From: Planctomycetota bacterium
Lineage (GTDB): Bacteria > Planctomycetota > Phycisphaerae > Sedimentisphaerales > Anaerobacaceae
Length of the DNA stretch: 37,932 nt
Reading direction: 5' to 3'
NCBI GenBank assembly: GCA_030605475.1
Contig: JAUWIG010000018.1
Span: 1 to 37,932, forward strand
Positions 31,854 to 37,932 of the stretch are shown here, one piece after another. A program made the translations under genes and the position numbers. The notes beneath the pieces are model-generated. The model had not been told where the DNA came from. It made no database searches and saw nothing but the letters and a program-made list of their open reading frames with translations. Positions within the stretch are counted from its first letter, which is position 1; each line of letters starts with the position of its first letter.

Positions 31854-33182
31854 ATGGCTAAAAAAAACCCTAAACTTGTGGATGTAGACAAACCCAATTT
31901 GTATCGCCAGATATTTCCCTATACCGAGTTTCCCAGAGTAGCGTTCGATAACCAGAAGGTTGAGTACGATATTCCGGACGAGGTTTGGATAACCGATACG
32001 ACCTTTCGTGATGGTCAGCAGGCCCGGCCGCCTTATATGCCGGAACAAATCCTGCGGGTATATGATTTATTGCACGAGATAGACGGCGGGACGGGTTTGA
32101 TTCGACAGAGTGAATTCTTTTTATATTCAAAGCGCGATAGAAAAGCGGTAGAACTGTGCAAAGAACGCGGTTACAAGTTTCCTGAGATAACCGGCTGGAT
32201 TCGGGCTGTGCCGGTTGATTTTAAGTTGGTCTCGGAAATGGGGCTTGGCGAGACCGGTATTTTAACCTCGGCAAGTGATTATCATATATTTCTTAAACTG
32301 CGAAAGACACGTGCCCAGGCGATGGATGCCTATCTTTATATTGCAAAAGCGGCACTTGATAACGGGGTTATCCCGCGATGTCACTTTGAGGATATAACAC
32401 GAGCTGATTATGATGGTTTCATATTGCCCTTTGCCGCGGAGTTGATGAAGCTGGCTGAGGAATATGATAAGCCGGTCAAGATTCGTCTTTGTGATACGCT
32501 CGGGTTCGGTCTGCCGTGGTCCGGTGCGGCACTGCCGCGCGGTGTCCCTAAACTTATTCACGGGCTTCGACAGATTGGTGTGCCGTCCGAATGGCTGGAA
32601 TGGCACGGGCATAACGACCTGCATAAAGTCCAGGTGAACGCTGCTACAGCCTGGCTCTACGGCTGTTGTGCCGCGAATGGTGCCATATTCGGTGTCGGTG
32701 AGCGAACAGGCAATCCGCCTCTTGAGGCGATGGTGGTCGAGCACGCTCAATTGAAGGGCCTGACCGAAGGTGTCAATTATGCGGCGATAACCGAACTGGC
32801 CCAGTACGTCAGAAAGGATTTGGGCTTTGAAATTGCGCACAACTATCCGCTGGTTGGAAAGGATTTTAACGTTACTCGGGCTGGTATTCACGCCGACGGC
32901 CTGCTGAAAAACGAGGAAATATATAACTGCTTTGATACAAAGAAGCTGCTCAACCGCTCTGTCAGCGTAGCAATTACCGACAAGGCCGGGGCGGCGGGCA
33001 TTAAACACTGGATAGAGGCCAGGTACCAGATTGAAATACCCAAGCATGACTGGCGTATAACCAAAATAAAAGATAGAATCGACGCTGAGTATTCAGAAAA
33101 CAGGGTCTCGGCGATATCGGATGAGGAAATGTTCATCTGGGTCAGGGAAACGTTTGGTGGTGATTTGCCACCATTGAGGTAG
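31854..33182 (+). CDS. Putative Re-citrate synthase (isopropylmalate-synthase superfamily)
   Basis: A 442-residue DRE-TIM metallolyase. The ATG at 31854 has GGAG 9 bases upstream; the frame stays open to 31647 across the tRNA gene. I-T-D-T-T-F-R-D-G-Q-Q-A-R-P-P-Y is the active-site strand, and E-W-H-G-H-N-D-L-H-K carries the metal-binding His pair. The N-terminal K-P-N-L-Y-R-Q-I-F-P-Y and the segments G-W-I-R-A, S-D-Y-H-I-F-L-K-L and G-K-D-F-N-V-T-R-A-G-I-H-A-D-G closely recall the Clostridium kluyveri type Re-citrate synthase (acetyl-CoA plus oxaloacetate), which replaces the ordinary enzyme in some anaerobes. Annotation pipelines may call it isopropylmalate or homocitrate synthase. The HAD gene follows after 27 bases. 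Confidence 0.8.
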   Translation: MAKKNPKLVDVDKPNLYRQIFPYTEFPRVAFDNQKVEYDIPDEVWITDTTFRDGQQARPPYMPEQILRVYDLLHEIDGGTGLIRQSEFFLYSKRDRKAVELCKERGYKFPEITGWIRAVPVDFKLVSEMGLGETGILTSASDYHIFLKLRKTRAQAMDAYLYIAKAALDNGVIPRCHFEDITRADYDGFILPFAAELMKLAEEYDKPVKIRLCDTLGFGLPWSGAALPRGVPKLIHGLRQIGVPSEWLEWHGHNDLHKVQVNAATAWLYGCCAANGAIFGVGERTGNPPLEAMVVEHAQLKGLTEGVNYAAITELAQYVRKDLGFEIAHNYPLVGKDFNVTRAGIHADGLLKNEEIYNCFDTKKLLNRSVSVAITDKAGAAGIKHWIEARYQIEIPKHDWRITKIKDRIDAEYSENRVSAISDEEMFIWVRETFGGDLPPLR

Positions 33183-33209
33183 AGATAGCGGATACGCTAT
33201 GCGCTAATT

Positions 33210-33959
33210 ATGCCGGATAAAAAGATAAAAGCGGTACTGTTCGACCTTGGCGAAACTTTGGTGAGCTTCGGCAAAGTCAGTACGGTCCGGCTTTTCCGGC
33301 AGGGCGCTAAGATGTCGTACAAGTTTCTCAAAGCTGCAGGCCAGCCGGTCGACAACTTCAAATACTACTGTTGGCGAAATCTGCTCTCGCTGCGCATACA
33401 TTACTGGCTCTCCGGTATAACAGGAAAGGATTTTGATGCGCTCGTGTTGTTAAAAAAAATCGGCACAAAAATGGGTATCAAGCTCAATGAAGAACAATGG
33501 CGACATTTGGAGTGGCTTTGGTACGAACCTTTGAGCAGAGTTGCTAAAGTTGAATCTGGAACGGCTGAGACTTTAGCTGCACTTAAAAAACTGGGCCTTA
33601 AGCTCGGTATAGTTTCCAACACTTTTGTGAACGGCAGTTCTCTGGATAAGCATCTGGAACAATTGGGTATATTGGACTTCTTTTCGGTCAGAGTTTATTC
33701 ATACGAATTTGATTTTCGAAAGCCCGATGCCCGAATCTTCAAAGCGGCCGCCGAGAGGATTGGTGAGACGCGGGAGAGTATATTATTCGTAGGCGACCGC
33801 ATCGGTAAAGATATTAAGCCCGCAATAAAAACCGGTATGACCGCTGTCTTAAAAGCTGCTTACACCAATGCCGGGAAGGAAATTCCGGAAGGTGTTCGGA
33901 AGATAAATCAGCTTTCCGAGCTGCCGAGCCTGATAAAAAAAATCAACGCGAATTCATGA
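33210..33959 (+). CDS. HAD-superfamily hydrolase
   Basis: A 249-residue HAD fold. The nucleophile region V-L-F-D-L-G-E-T-L has Asp at residue 12, but the usual second Asp (D-x-D) is Gly, as in the F-D-L-G-x-T-L subgroup. S-N-T is motif II, R-K-P-D is the motif III Lys region, and V-G-D-R-I-G-K-D-I is the motif IV acidic pair. A four-helix cap lies between residues 20 and 100. The substrate is unknown. It is 27 bases after the citrate synthase gene and probably co-transcribed. A weak hairpin (AGCAG/CTGCT, 34048-34063) followed by TTTTAGTTT may end the transcript. Confidence 0.87.
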   Translation: MPDKKIKAVLFDLGETLVSFGKVSTVRLFRQGAKMSYKFLKAAGQPVDNFKYYCWRNLLSLRIHYWLSGITGKDFDALVLLKKIGTKMGIKLNEEQWRHLEWLWYEPLSRVAKVESGTAETLAALKKLGLKLGIVSNTFVNGSSLDKHLEQLGILDFFSVRVYSYEFDFRKPDARIFKAAAERIGETRESILFVGDRIGKDIKPAIKTGMTAVLKAAYTNAGKEIPEGVRKINQLSELPSLIKKINANS

Positions 33960-34108
33960 CTCATGACCCGAACAAGACGCGGGACGCGAAATACTAACGG
34001 CAGCAAAATCCAAAAGCGTTGTCAGTTCATTTCGTAAGTAATACAATAGCAGCTTGGACTGCTGTTTTAGTTTAATTGCTGTTTTAACCGGATAAATAGT
34101 TTCGAGCT

Positions 34109-35134
34109 ATGAACAATAGTAAAAGACCGATTACTGGATTGATGGATTTATTTGCCTGGATAAGGTACGGATGGAGTCTGAATATTCACGATGCGGCACG
34201 AAAAGGTAACTTCGGCAAAGTCAAATTCATATTGGCCAAAAGGCCGGGGTTGGTGAACGTCAAAGCTAATGACGGCGAGACTGCCCTGCACAAGGCGGCC
34301 GATAGCGGCTGTGAGGAAATAGTCGAACTTCTACTTGCTAAGGAAGCGGATGTGAGCTCCAAAAGTAATAAGGGCCATACTCCCCTGCACAGGGCCGCTG
34401 GAGTGCATAAGAAGATAGTTGAGCTTCTGCTTGCCAATGGCGCGGAGGTGGACGCCGAAAGTAATAAAGGCCATACTCCTCTGCACAGAGCGGCCGCCAG
34501 GGGCCGCAAGGGGATAGCTGAGCTGCTGATTGACAGAGGAGCGAAGGCGAACGCCAAAGATAAATGCGGCAGGACTCTTCTGCATGTGATAGCCAGTGAG
34601 GGCCGCAGGGAAGTGGGCGAGCTTTTGCTTGCCAGAGGAGCGGAGGTAAACGCTAAAGCAGGTAACGGCGAGACTGCTCTGCATGTGGCGGCCAGTGAGG
34701 GGTACGGGGAGATAGTCGAGCTTCTGCTTGCAAGTGGAGCGGAGATAATGGCCAAAGCTAATGACGGCGCCACTGCTCTGCACTGGGCAGCCCAAAATGG
34801 GCACAGGGCAGTGGTTGAGCTTCTAATCGCCCGCCGAGCGGATGTGAACGCCCGAAATGATAAGGGCCATACTCCCCTGCACAGGGCGGCTGGGGAGCAC
34901 AAGGAAGTTGTCGAGGTTCTACTTGCCAACGGCGCTGAGGTGGATGCCGAAAGTAATAAAGGCCATACTCCTCTGCACAGGGCGGCCGCCAGGGGACGCA
35001 AGAAGATAGCCGAGCTGCTGCTTGCCAGAGGAGCGAATGTGAACGCCAAAGATAAGTGGGGCAGGACCCCTTTGGATGTGGCGACCAGCGAGGACCACAA
35101 GGATATAGTCGAGTTACTCCGCAAGCCCCGTTAG
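34109..35134 (+). CDS. Ankyrin-repeat protein with internal duplication
   Basis: A 341-residue protein of about nine ankyrin repeats from residue 24 (units such as G-x-T-P-L-H-R-A-A and I-V-E-L-L-L-A-N-G-A). Two blocks with almost the same sequence begin at about residues 87 and 251, 492 bases apart at DNA level (34369 and 34861), showing recent segmental duplication. No signal peptide or enzymatic domain was found; the role is probably protein binding. No ribosome site precedes the ATG. The last codons (K-P-R) and the TAG stop lie within a palindromic repeat that begins at 35126, so the native end may have been cut off. Confidence 0.88.
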   Translation: MNNSKRPITGLMDLFAWIRYGWSLNIHDAARKGNFGKVKFILAKRPGLVNVKANDGETALHKAADSGCEEIVELLLAKEADVSSKSNKGHTPLHRAAGVHKKIVELLLANGAEVDAESNKGHTPLHRAAARGRKGIAELLIDRGAKANAKDKCGRTLLHVIASEGRREVGELLLARGAEVNAKAGNGETALHVAASEGYGEIVELLLASGAEIMAKANDGATALHWAAQNGHRAVVELLIARRADVNARNDKGHTPLHRAAGEHKEVVEVLLANGAEVDAESNKGHTPLHRAAARGRKKIAELLLARGANVNAKDKWGRTPLDVATSEDHKDIVELLRKPR

Positions 35135-35187
35135 AAATTCCGCAGGCGGAGAGAAAATGCAGCGAAAATCGAGCATTTCTAACGGGG
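35126..35187. repeat. Palindromic repeat, TTAGAAAT/ATTTCTAA family, copy 2
   Basis: CCCCGTTAGAAAT (35126-35138) and ATTTCTAACGGGG (35175-35187) are perfect reverse complements, matching the arms of the 1780-1885 element. The left arm supplies the stop codon of the ankyrin gene. A CTGAGC...GTCGAAGGG repeat of the dispersed family follows directly. Confidence 0.75.
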
Positions 35188-35212
35188 CCTGCCCTGAGCG
35201 CCAGTCGAATGG

Positions 35213-35274
35213 GTCGAAGGGAGATACGAAACTGTTTGGCGTTTTATACAGACTGTATAATCATTGTTGGATGC
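35213..35274 (+). repeat. Direct repeat with TATAAT-containing palindrome, copy 1
   Basis: Starting GTCGAAGGGAGATACG and continuing through the palindrome TTATACAG-A-CTGTATAA, this stretch recurs at 35592-35653 with only a few differences. It stands 20-30 bases upstream of the small membrane protein gene and contains a TATAAT (35256-35261) that may serve as its -10 box. Confidence 0.7.
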
Positions 35275-35296
35275 AGAAAGATAAAGGAGAAATATC

Positions 35297-35539
35297 ATGG
35301 ATATCGACAGTATCAGAGCAATTTTTATGTGGTGTACGATTCTAAACGTAGCATTGCTGGTTCTCTCGTCGCTGATATGTGTCTGTGCCGGAGACTGGGT
35401 CTACCGAATACACAACAAATGGTTTTCCATTTCGAGAGAAACCTTCAACGTGGCGATATACTCGTTCATCGGACTATACAAAATATTGGTCTTTGTGTTC
35501 AATCTTATTCCCTACATAGCTTTGGTGATTGTCGGATAA
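35297..35539 (+). CDS. Small membrane protein, DUF6868-like
   Basis: An 80-residue protein with two membrane helices (about 8-30 and 50-76). F-M-W-C-T-I-L-N and C-A-G-D-W-V-Y-R, followed by F-N-V-A-I-Y-S-F-I-G-L-Y-K, match, from memory, the DUF6868 family of small bacterial membrane proteins. The ATG has AAAGGAG 7 bases before it. Nearly identical direct repeats flank it, as if the gene had been duplicated or mobilised as a unit. The function is unknown. Confidence 0.82.
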   Translation: MDIDSIRAIFMWCTILNVALLVLSSLICVCAGDWVYRIHNKWFSISRETFNVAIYSFIGLYKILVFVFNLIPYIALVIVG

Positions 35540-35591
35540 ATTGGTCTTTAGTGCGAGATACGCTTCACGAGATAAGTTTACCCTGAGCAAA

Positions 35592-35653
35592 GTCGAAGGG
35601 AGATACGAAACTGTTTGTCGGGTTATACAGACTGTATAATTATTATTAGGTGC
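35592..35653 (+). repeat. Direct repeat with TATAAT-containing palindrome, copy 2
   Basis: The second copy of the 35213-35274 repeat, 379 bases downstream, keeps the TTATACAG-A-CTGTATAA palindrome. It stands just before the HEPN-like gene and could carry its promoter. CCCTGAGC before it belongs to the dispersed CTTCGAC family. Confidence 0.7.
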
Positions 35654-35713
35654 TTCTGAATCAGTTCCGACTAAACCCAAGTGCGGGTTTTCACGAGACG
35701 GGAGGATTCATAC

Positions 35714-36331
35714 ATGACGAAGAGGTCCGCAGCCAAGAAGGAACGTTCCTCCCAGGCAGCCCTCGTGTGTGGCGAGGTTTTCCAGAGGTTGGCACAGGAA
35801 TTCATTCCTAAGATAGGCACAATAAAGGAAAAGTCATCTCAAGCTATGTCAAACGAATTGGGCGATCTGGTGGCCTGCGCGACAAATATAGGGTTTGCCA
35901 TCGAACTTTACTTAAAGGCCCTCCTAACGCAACTGGACTTGCCAGTGCCACTAACGCACGATCTCCGCACTCTATATGACGCAATACCCCAACCAGTCAG
36001 GGAGCTTATCGAAAGCGTTTATGACACGGCGTTGCCTGACCAAGTGCGCCAACTGTATGGCCGCGTGAGCGTTACGATCGCCAAGGGCCCGCTAAAGGAA
36101 CCACCATGGGACGATTACACCAAAGTATCACTGGCTCTTCCGGATGTGCTGGCAAGATCAAGAGACCTATTCCAGTCTTGGAGATATATATTCGAGTTCA
36201 CCCATCCTGAGGATAGTCCCTATCAGTTTCACCAATTCGAGTACGGACTTCTGTGGTGCGCAGCCGAGGCAATAAGGGTCGAGATCACGATACGCTTGCA
36301 AGGGACCGGAGAGGCACCCCCACCAACTTAG
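35714..36331 (+). CDS. HEPN-like protein
   Basis: A 205-residue protein. The ATG at 35714 has GGAGG 8 bases upstream; an in-frame GTG at 35681 is less likely. I-G-F-A-I-E-L-Y-L-K-A-L-L followed by T-H-D-L-R-T-L-Y-D-A-I is the HEPN pattern (a four-helix fold with polar residues at its dimer centre). HEPN proteins include RNases and toxin-system parts; the catalytic R-x4-6-H motif is not evident here, so it may be a binding form. The basic start (K-R-S-A-A-K-K-E-R) may bind nucleic acid. It precedes a PIN-domain gene by 124 bases. A joint role is only suggested by position. Confidence 0.72.
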   Translation: MTKRSAAKKERSSQAALVCGEVFQRLAQEFIPKIGTIKEKSSQAMSNELGDLVACATNIGFAIELYLKALLTQLDLPVPLTHDLRTLYDAIPQPVRELIESVYDTALPDQVRQLYGRVSVTIAKGPLKEPPWDDYTKVSLALPDVLARSRDLFQSWRYIFEFTHPEDSPYQFHQFEYGLLWCAAEAIRVEITIRLQGTGEAPPPT

Positions 36332-36405
36332 GTAGGGTGCGATGAATTGCACCAATCGTGTGGGAATACGAAAGTGGCGCGAAATATCGCTGGGCAGAGG
36401 TAGGG

Positions 36406-36431
36406 CAGAATAATGAAAGAGATACCATTAG
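36406..36431 (+). repeat. Direct repeat flanking the PIN gene, copy 1
   Basis: A 26-base sequence starting CAGAATAATGAAAGAG and ending near CATTAG recurs at 37205-37230 with one mismatch. The two lie 799 bases apart, with the PIN-domain gene and the methyltransferase stump between them. Confidence 0.75.
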
Positions 36432-36455
36432 GAAATGGCCTGAACACAAAGATTG

Positions 36456-37043
36456 ATGAGAAAGATTTACTTTGATACGAACCAGATGTACTACATTCGC
36501 AGAATCGCCGACGAATCTGGGGGATGGGATTATGGGAGCTACGAGTGGGCTTACCACTTTTTCCCGAACGATCCAAACCTTGTGCAGGACATTCGAGCAC
36601 TTTGCTACATCGTTGCCTTGCAGTACGAGTGGGATCTGGATTTCTTAGCAAGTGATGCTTCATTTGCTGAGCTAAGTCTCAGAAATGATGAGCGAGCACG
36701 AGCTACGCAAGACGCTTGGAGGCTCTTTGCGGAGGGGCTTAAGGATGGTCAGGTTCTGCACGAGGGTGCATTCTTGCGTGAGTCGCCCATTTGTGACCGG
36801 CTCAGTCTTGATTTCATAGATGATCCTGACGATAGAGTAATTGTCCGCGAGTTTGCTCGTAAGAGTGCTGATGTTTTGCTCACGTCGGATAATGATATCC
36901 TGGTGCACAAAAAGCAACTCGCGGAACTGGGCGTTACTGTTATGCGCCCAAGTGAATGGTTAAATGCATTTCTCGATAGCGTTAGGGATGATGAAGATGC
37001 TGTTGGCTGGCTTGAAAGAGTCCTCTTTGGAATCGGGGCTTGA
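36456..37043 (+). CDS. PIN-like domain protein
   Basis: A 195-residue protein. K-I-Y-F-D-T-N-Q begins with the first acidic residue of a PIN nuclease fold, and D-F-I-D-D-P-D-D-R-V-I-V-R-E-F-A and D-V-L-L-T-S-D-N-D-I-L supply the others, so the metal site looks complete. PIN proteins are Mg-dependent RNases, mostly toxins or RNA-processing enzymes. The ATG at 36456 is preferred over a TTG three bases earlier. No antitoxin is directly adjacent, but the HEPN-like gene lies upstream. Direct repeats flank this gene and the methyltransferase stump after it. Confidence 0.75.
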   Translation: MRKIYFDTNQMYYIRRIADESGGWDYGSYEWAYHFFPNDPNLVQDIRALCYIVALQYEWDLDFLASDASFAELSLRNDERARATQDAWRLFAEGLKDGQVLHEGAFLRESPICDRLSLDFIDDPDDRVIVREFARKSADVLLTSDNDILVHKKQLAELGVTVMRPSEWLNAFLDSVRDDEDAVGWLERVLFGIGA

Positions 37044-37056
37044 GCGGAGATAATGT

Positions 37057-37176
37057 ATGACAAAAAACCGTTTATACTGCAATGACAATTTAGAAGTATT
37101 GGCTACTTTAGAGAAGGAAAGTGTTGACCTTATCTGGATGACCAAAAAAAGTGCTTTTTTTGCCGTTTTTTCTTGA
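37057..37176 (+). pseudogene. Truncated DNA methyltransferase, N-terminus only
   Basis: A 39-codon frame whose first 28 residues (N-R-L-Y-C-N-D-N-L-E-V-L-x-x-L-x-x-E-S-V-D-L-I) match the start of N4/N6 site-specific DNA methyltransferases. The expected D-P-P-F/Y motif right after D-L-I is missing; the frame changes to M-T-K-K-S-A-F-F and ends at a TGA. Everything downstream is lost. A GCGGAG ribosome site and close spacing to the PIN gene show it was once the next gene of the operon. The break lies near 37138. Confidence 0.7.
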
Positions 37177-37204
37177 CTTTTGTTTGAAATTTTCAGAGCC
37201 GAGA

Positions 37205-37230
37205 CAGAATAATGAAAGAGATACCGTTAG
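37205..37230 (+). repeat. Direct repeat flanking the PIN gene, copy 2
   Basis: This is the second copy of the 36406-36431 sequence, with one base changed (CGTTAG for CATTAG). It lies 29 bases after the methyltransferase stump's stop codon. The rest of 37177-37312 holds no gene. Confidence 0.75.
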
Positions 37231-37316
37231 CCCCGCAAGGTGTCCTTCGCAAGCAGTTCTTAGGACTGTGGCTCCTATCCCCCAGCCTCCAACATGCGAA
37301 TCGGTGGAATACTACA

Positions 37317-37338
37317 TTAGTATATATGCATATACTTA
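37317..37338. promoter_or_regulatory. Fourth copy of the ArsR-type operator
   Basis: TTAGTAT-ATATGCAT-ATACTTA (37317-37338) matches the operator core in the tandem units upstream of the ArsR gene (TTAGTAT-GTACGCAT-ATACTAA) at 19 of 22 positions. It lies about 40 bases beyond the ArsR stop. It may have controlled a neighbouring gene now lost. Confidence 0.55.
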
Positions 37339-37380
37339 TATACTTATGTTTCCTTACAAACCTTCTTTCTAATCCATGCA

Positions 37381-37653
37381 CTACTCAAATAGCCCGCTGA
37401 TGGTCTTGTGAATGCGAGCTATGTTTTGTACATCAAGATGATAATAAACATGGAATCCTCTCTTCTGAAATTTTACAAGACGTGCATCTCTCAGAACTCG
37501 AAGATGCTGAGAAGTTGCCGAATGTGTTATACCCAGTTGCGATGTCAGCTCAGTAACACACATCGCTCGCCGCTTAAGGGCCTTCACAATGCGTATCCTC
37601 GCCTCTACCGAAAGCAGCTTAAATGTCCCTGCCAGCTTTTCTGCGTCAACCAT
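37381..37653 (-). CDS. ArsR-family transcriptional regulator
   Basis: A 90-residue winged-helix repressor. F-K-L-L-S-V-E-A-R-I-R-I-V-K-A-L starts the fold; L-T-S-Q-L-G-I-T-H-S-A-T-S-Q-H-L-R-V-L is the recognition helix; Y-Y-H-L ends the wing. The classical metal-binding C-V-C is replaced by A-M-C-V-T, a single Cys, so its inducer may not be arsenite, zinc or cadmium. The ATG has GGAGGTGA 6 bases upstream. Three tandem units, each with a perfect dyad and a TTGACA, lie directly upstream, so it very probably represses itself. No effector or transporter gene is adjacent in the window. Confidence 0.9.
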   Translation of the reverse strand: MVDAEKLAGTFKLLSVEARIRIVKALKRRAMCVTELTSQLGITHSATSQHLRVLRDARLVKFQKRGFHVYYHLDVQNIARIHKTISGLFE

Positions 37654-37691
37654 AACAATTCACCTCCATATTTCACACAACAACTTTAACA

Positions 37692-37910
37692 CAACCTGGT
37701 ACCACCGCCAAACGGTAGTATATTAGTATGTACGCATATACTAATATAGTGTTGTTGCAATTGTCAACCTGGTACCACCGCCAAACGGTAATATATTAGT
37801 ATGTACGCATATACTAATATAGTGTTGTTGCAATTGTCAACCTGATACCACCGCCAAACGGTAGTATATTAGTATGTACGCATATACTAATATAATGTTG
37901 TTGCAATTGT
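37692..37910 (-). promoter_or_regulatory. Three 73-bp tandem promoter/operator units upstream of the ArsR gene
   Basis: The unit beginning CAACCTGGTACCACCGCC starts at 37692, 37765 and 37838, exactly 73 bases apart, with few changes. Each has a perfect dyad TATATTAGTAT-N8-ATACTAATATA (37719-37748, 37792-37821, 37865-37894). After each dyad the minus strand has TTGACA (for example 37767-37762), which with a spacer of 17 or 18 bases would place the -10 box inside the dyad. So each unit looks like a promoter blocked by an operator, reading toward the ArsR gene. The array may continue past the window edge. Confidence 0.75.
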
Positions 37911-37932
37911 CAAACCGAAAACAAAAAACCTG

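Noticed and set aside
37692-37910. A CRISPR array
   Set aside because: The 73-base units are contiguous, with no variable spacers between short repeats, and no cas genes are present.

Overview
The window reads as chromosomal DNA of an anaerobic or facultative planctomycete of the Phycisphaerae type, probably from a metagenome assembly. This is inferred from two secreted proteins that end in the dockerin-like segment common in that group (GDLDNDN..., GDLNQDC...), a pseudopilin-like protein of the planctomycete kind, an OprB-type outer-membrane porin, a putative Re-citrate synthase, and many palindromic intergenic repeats. No rRNA or marker gene is present to settle the taxonomy.

Layout. 1-1.7 kb: a zinc-ribbon protein cut by the left edge and a Cys/His protein of unknown function. 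1.65-2.2 kb: a cluster of palindromic repeats. 2.2-4.7 kb: a tight operon of SagB-type nitroreductase, Clp1-type polynucleotide 5'-kinase and RNA 3'-phosphate cyclase (RtcA). 5.0-6.4 kb: a STAS protein, then RNase III behind a consensus promoter and a leader hairpin. 6.4-9.3 kb, minus strand: a SurA/PpiD-like anchored chaperone with two small membrane proteins. 9.5-14.4 kb: hemL (with an in-frame palindromic insert), a membrane protein, a beta-hydroxyacid dehydrogenase, a lipoprotein cyclophilin and a dockerin-type secreted protein. 14.4-16.2 kb: a GIY-YIG protein, tmRNA, and a lysine-rich DNA-binding protein among repeats. 16.4-18.2 kb: a MetX-MetW fusion.

18.2-25.8 kb is a metal-uptake locus. 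NikR lies divergent from a long minus-strand run: pseudopilin-like protein, membrane protein, TsaA/TrmO-like protein with a His-rich tail, dockerin-type secreted protein, OprB-like porin, and the CbiM/CbiQ/CbiO-type ECF transporter. NikR makes nickel the likeliest substrate, with the porin crossing the outer membrane and CbiMQO the inner one.

25.8-34 kb is mostly housekeeping: tRNA-Val, an orphan E2 acyltransferase domain, a PpiC-like lipoprotein, parA-nusB-ribH on the minus strand, a TPR protein, tRNA-Leu, Re-citrate synthase and a HAD hydrolase. 34-37.9 kb is accessory: an ankyrin protein with an internal duplication, a DUF6868-like membrane protein between direct repeats, a HEPN-like and a PIN-domain protein, a DNA-methyltransferase stump, and an ArsR-family regulator preceded by three 73-bp tandem promoter/operator units, with a fourth operator copy on its other side.

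The items most worth following up are the kinase-cyclase RNA-end operon, the NikR-linked locus with its accessory genes, the tandem operator array, and the palindromic insert within hemL.
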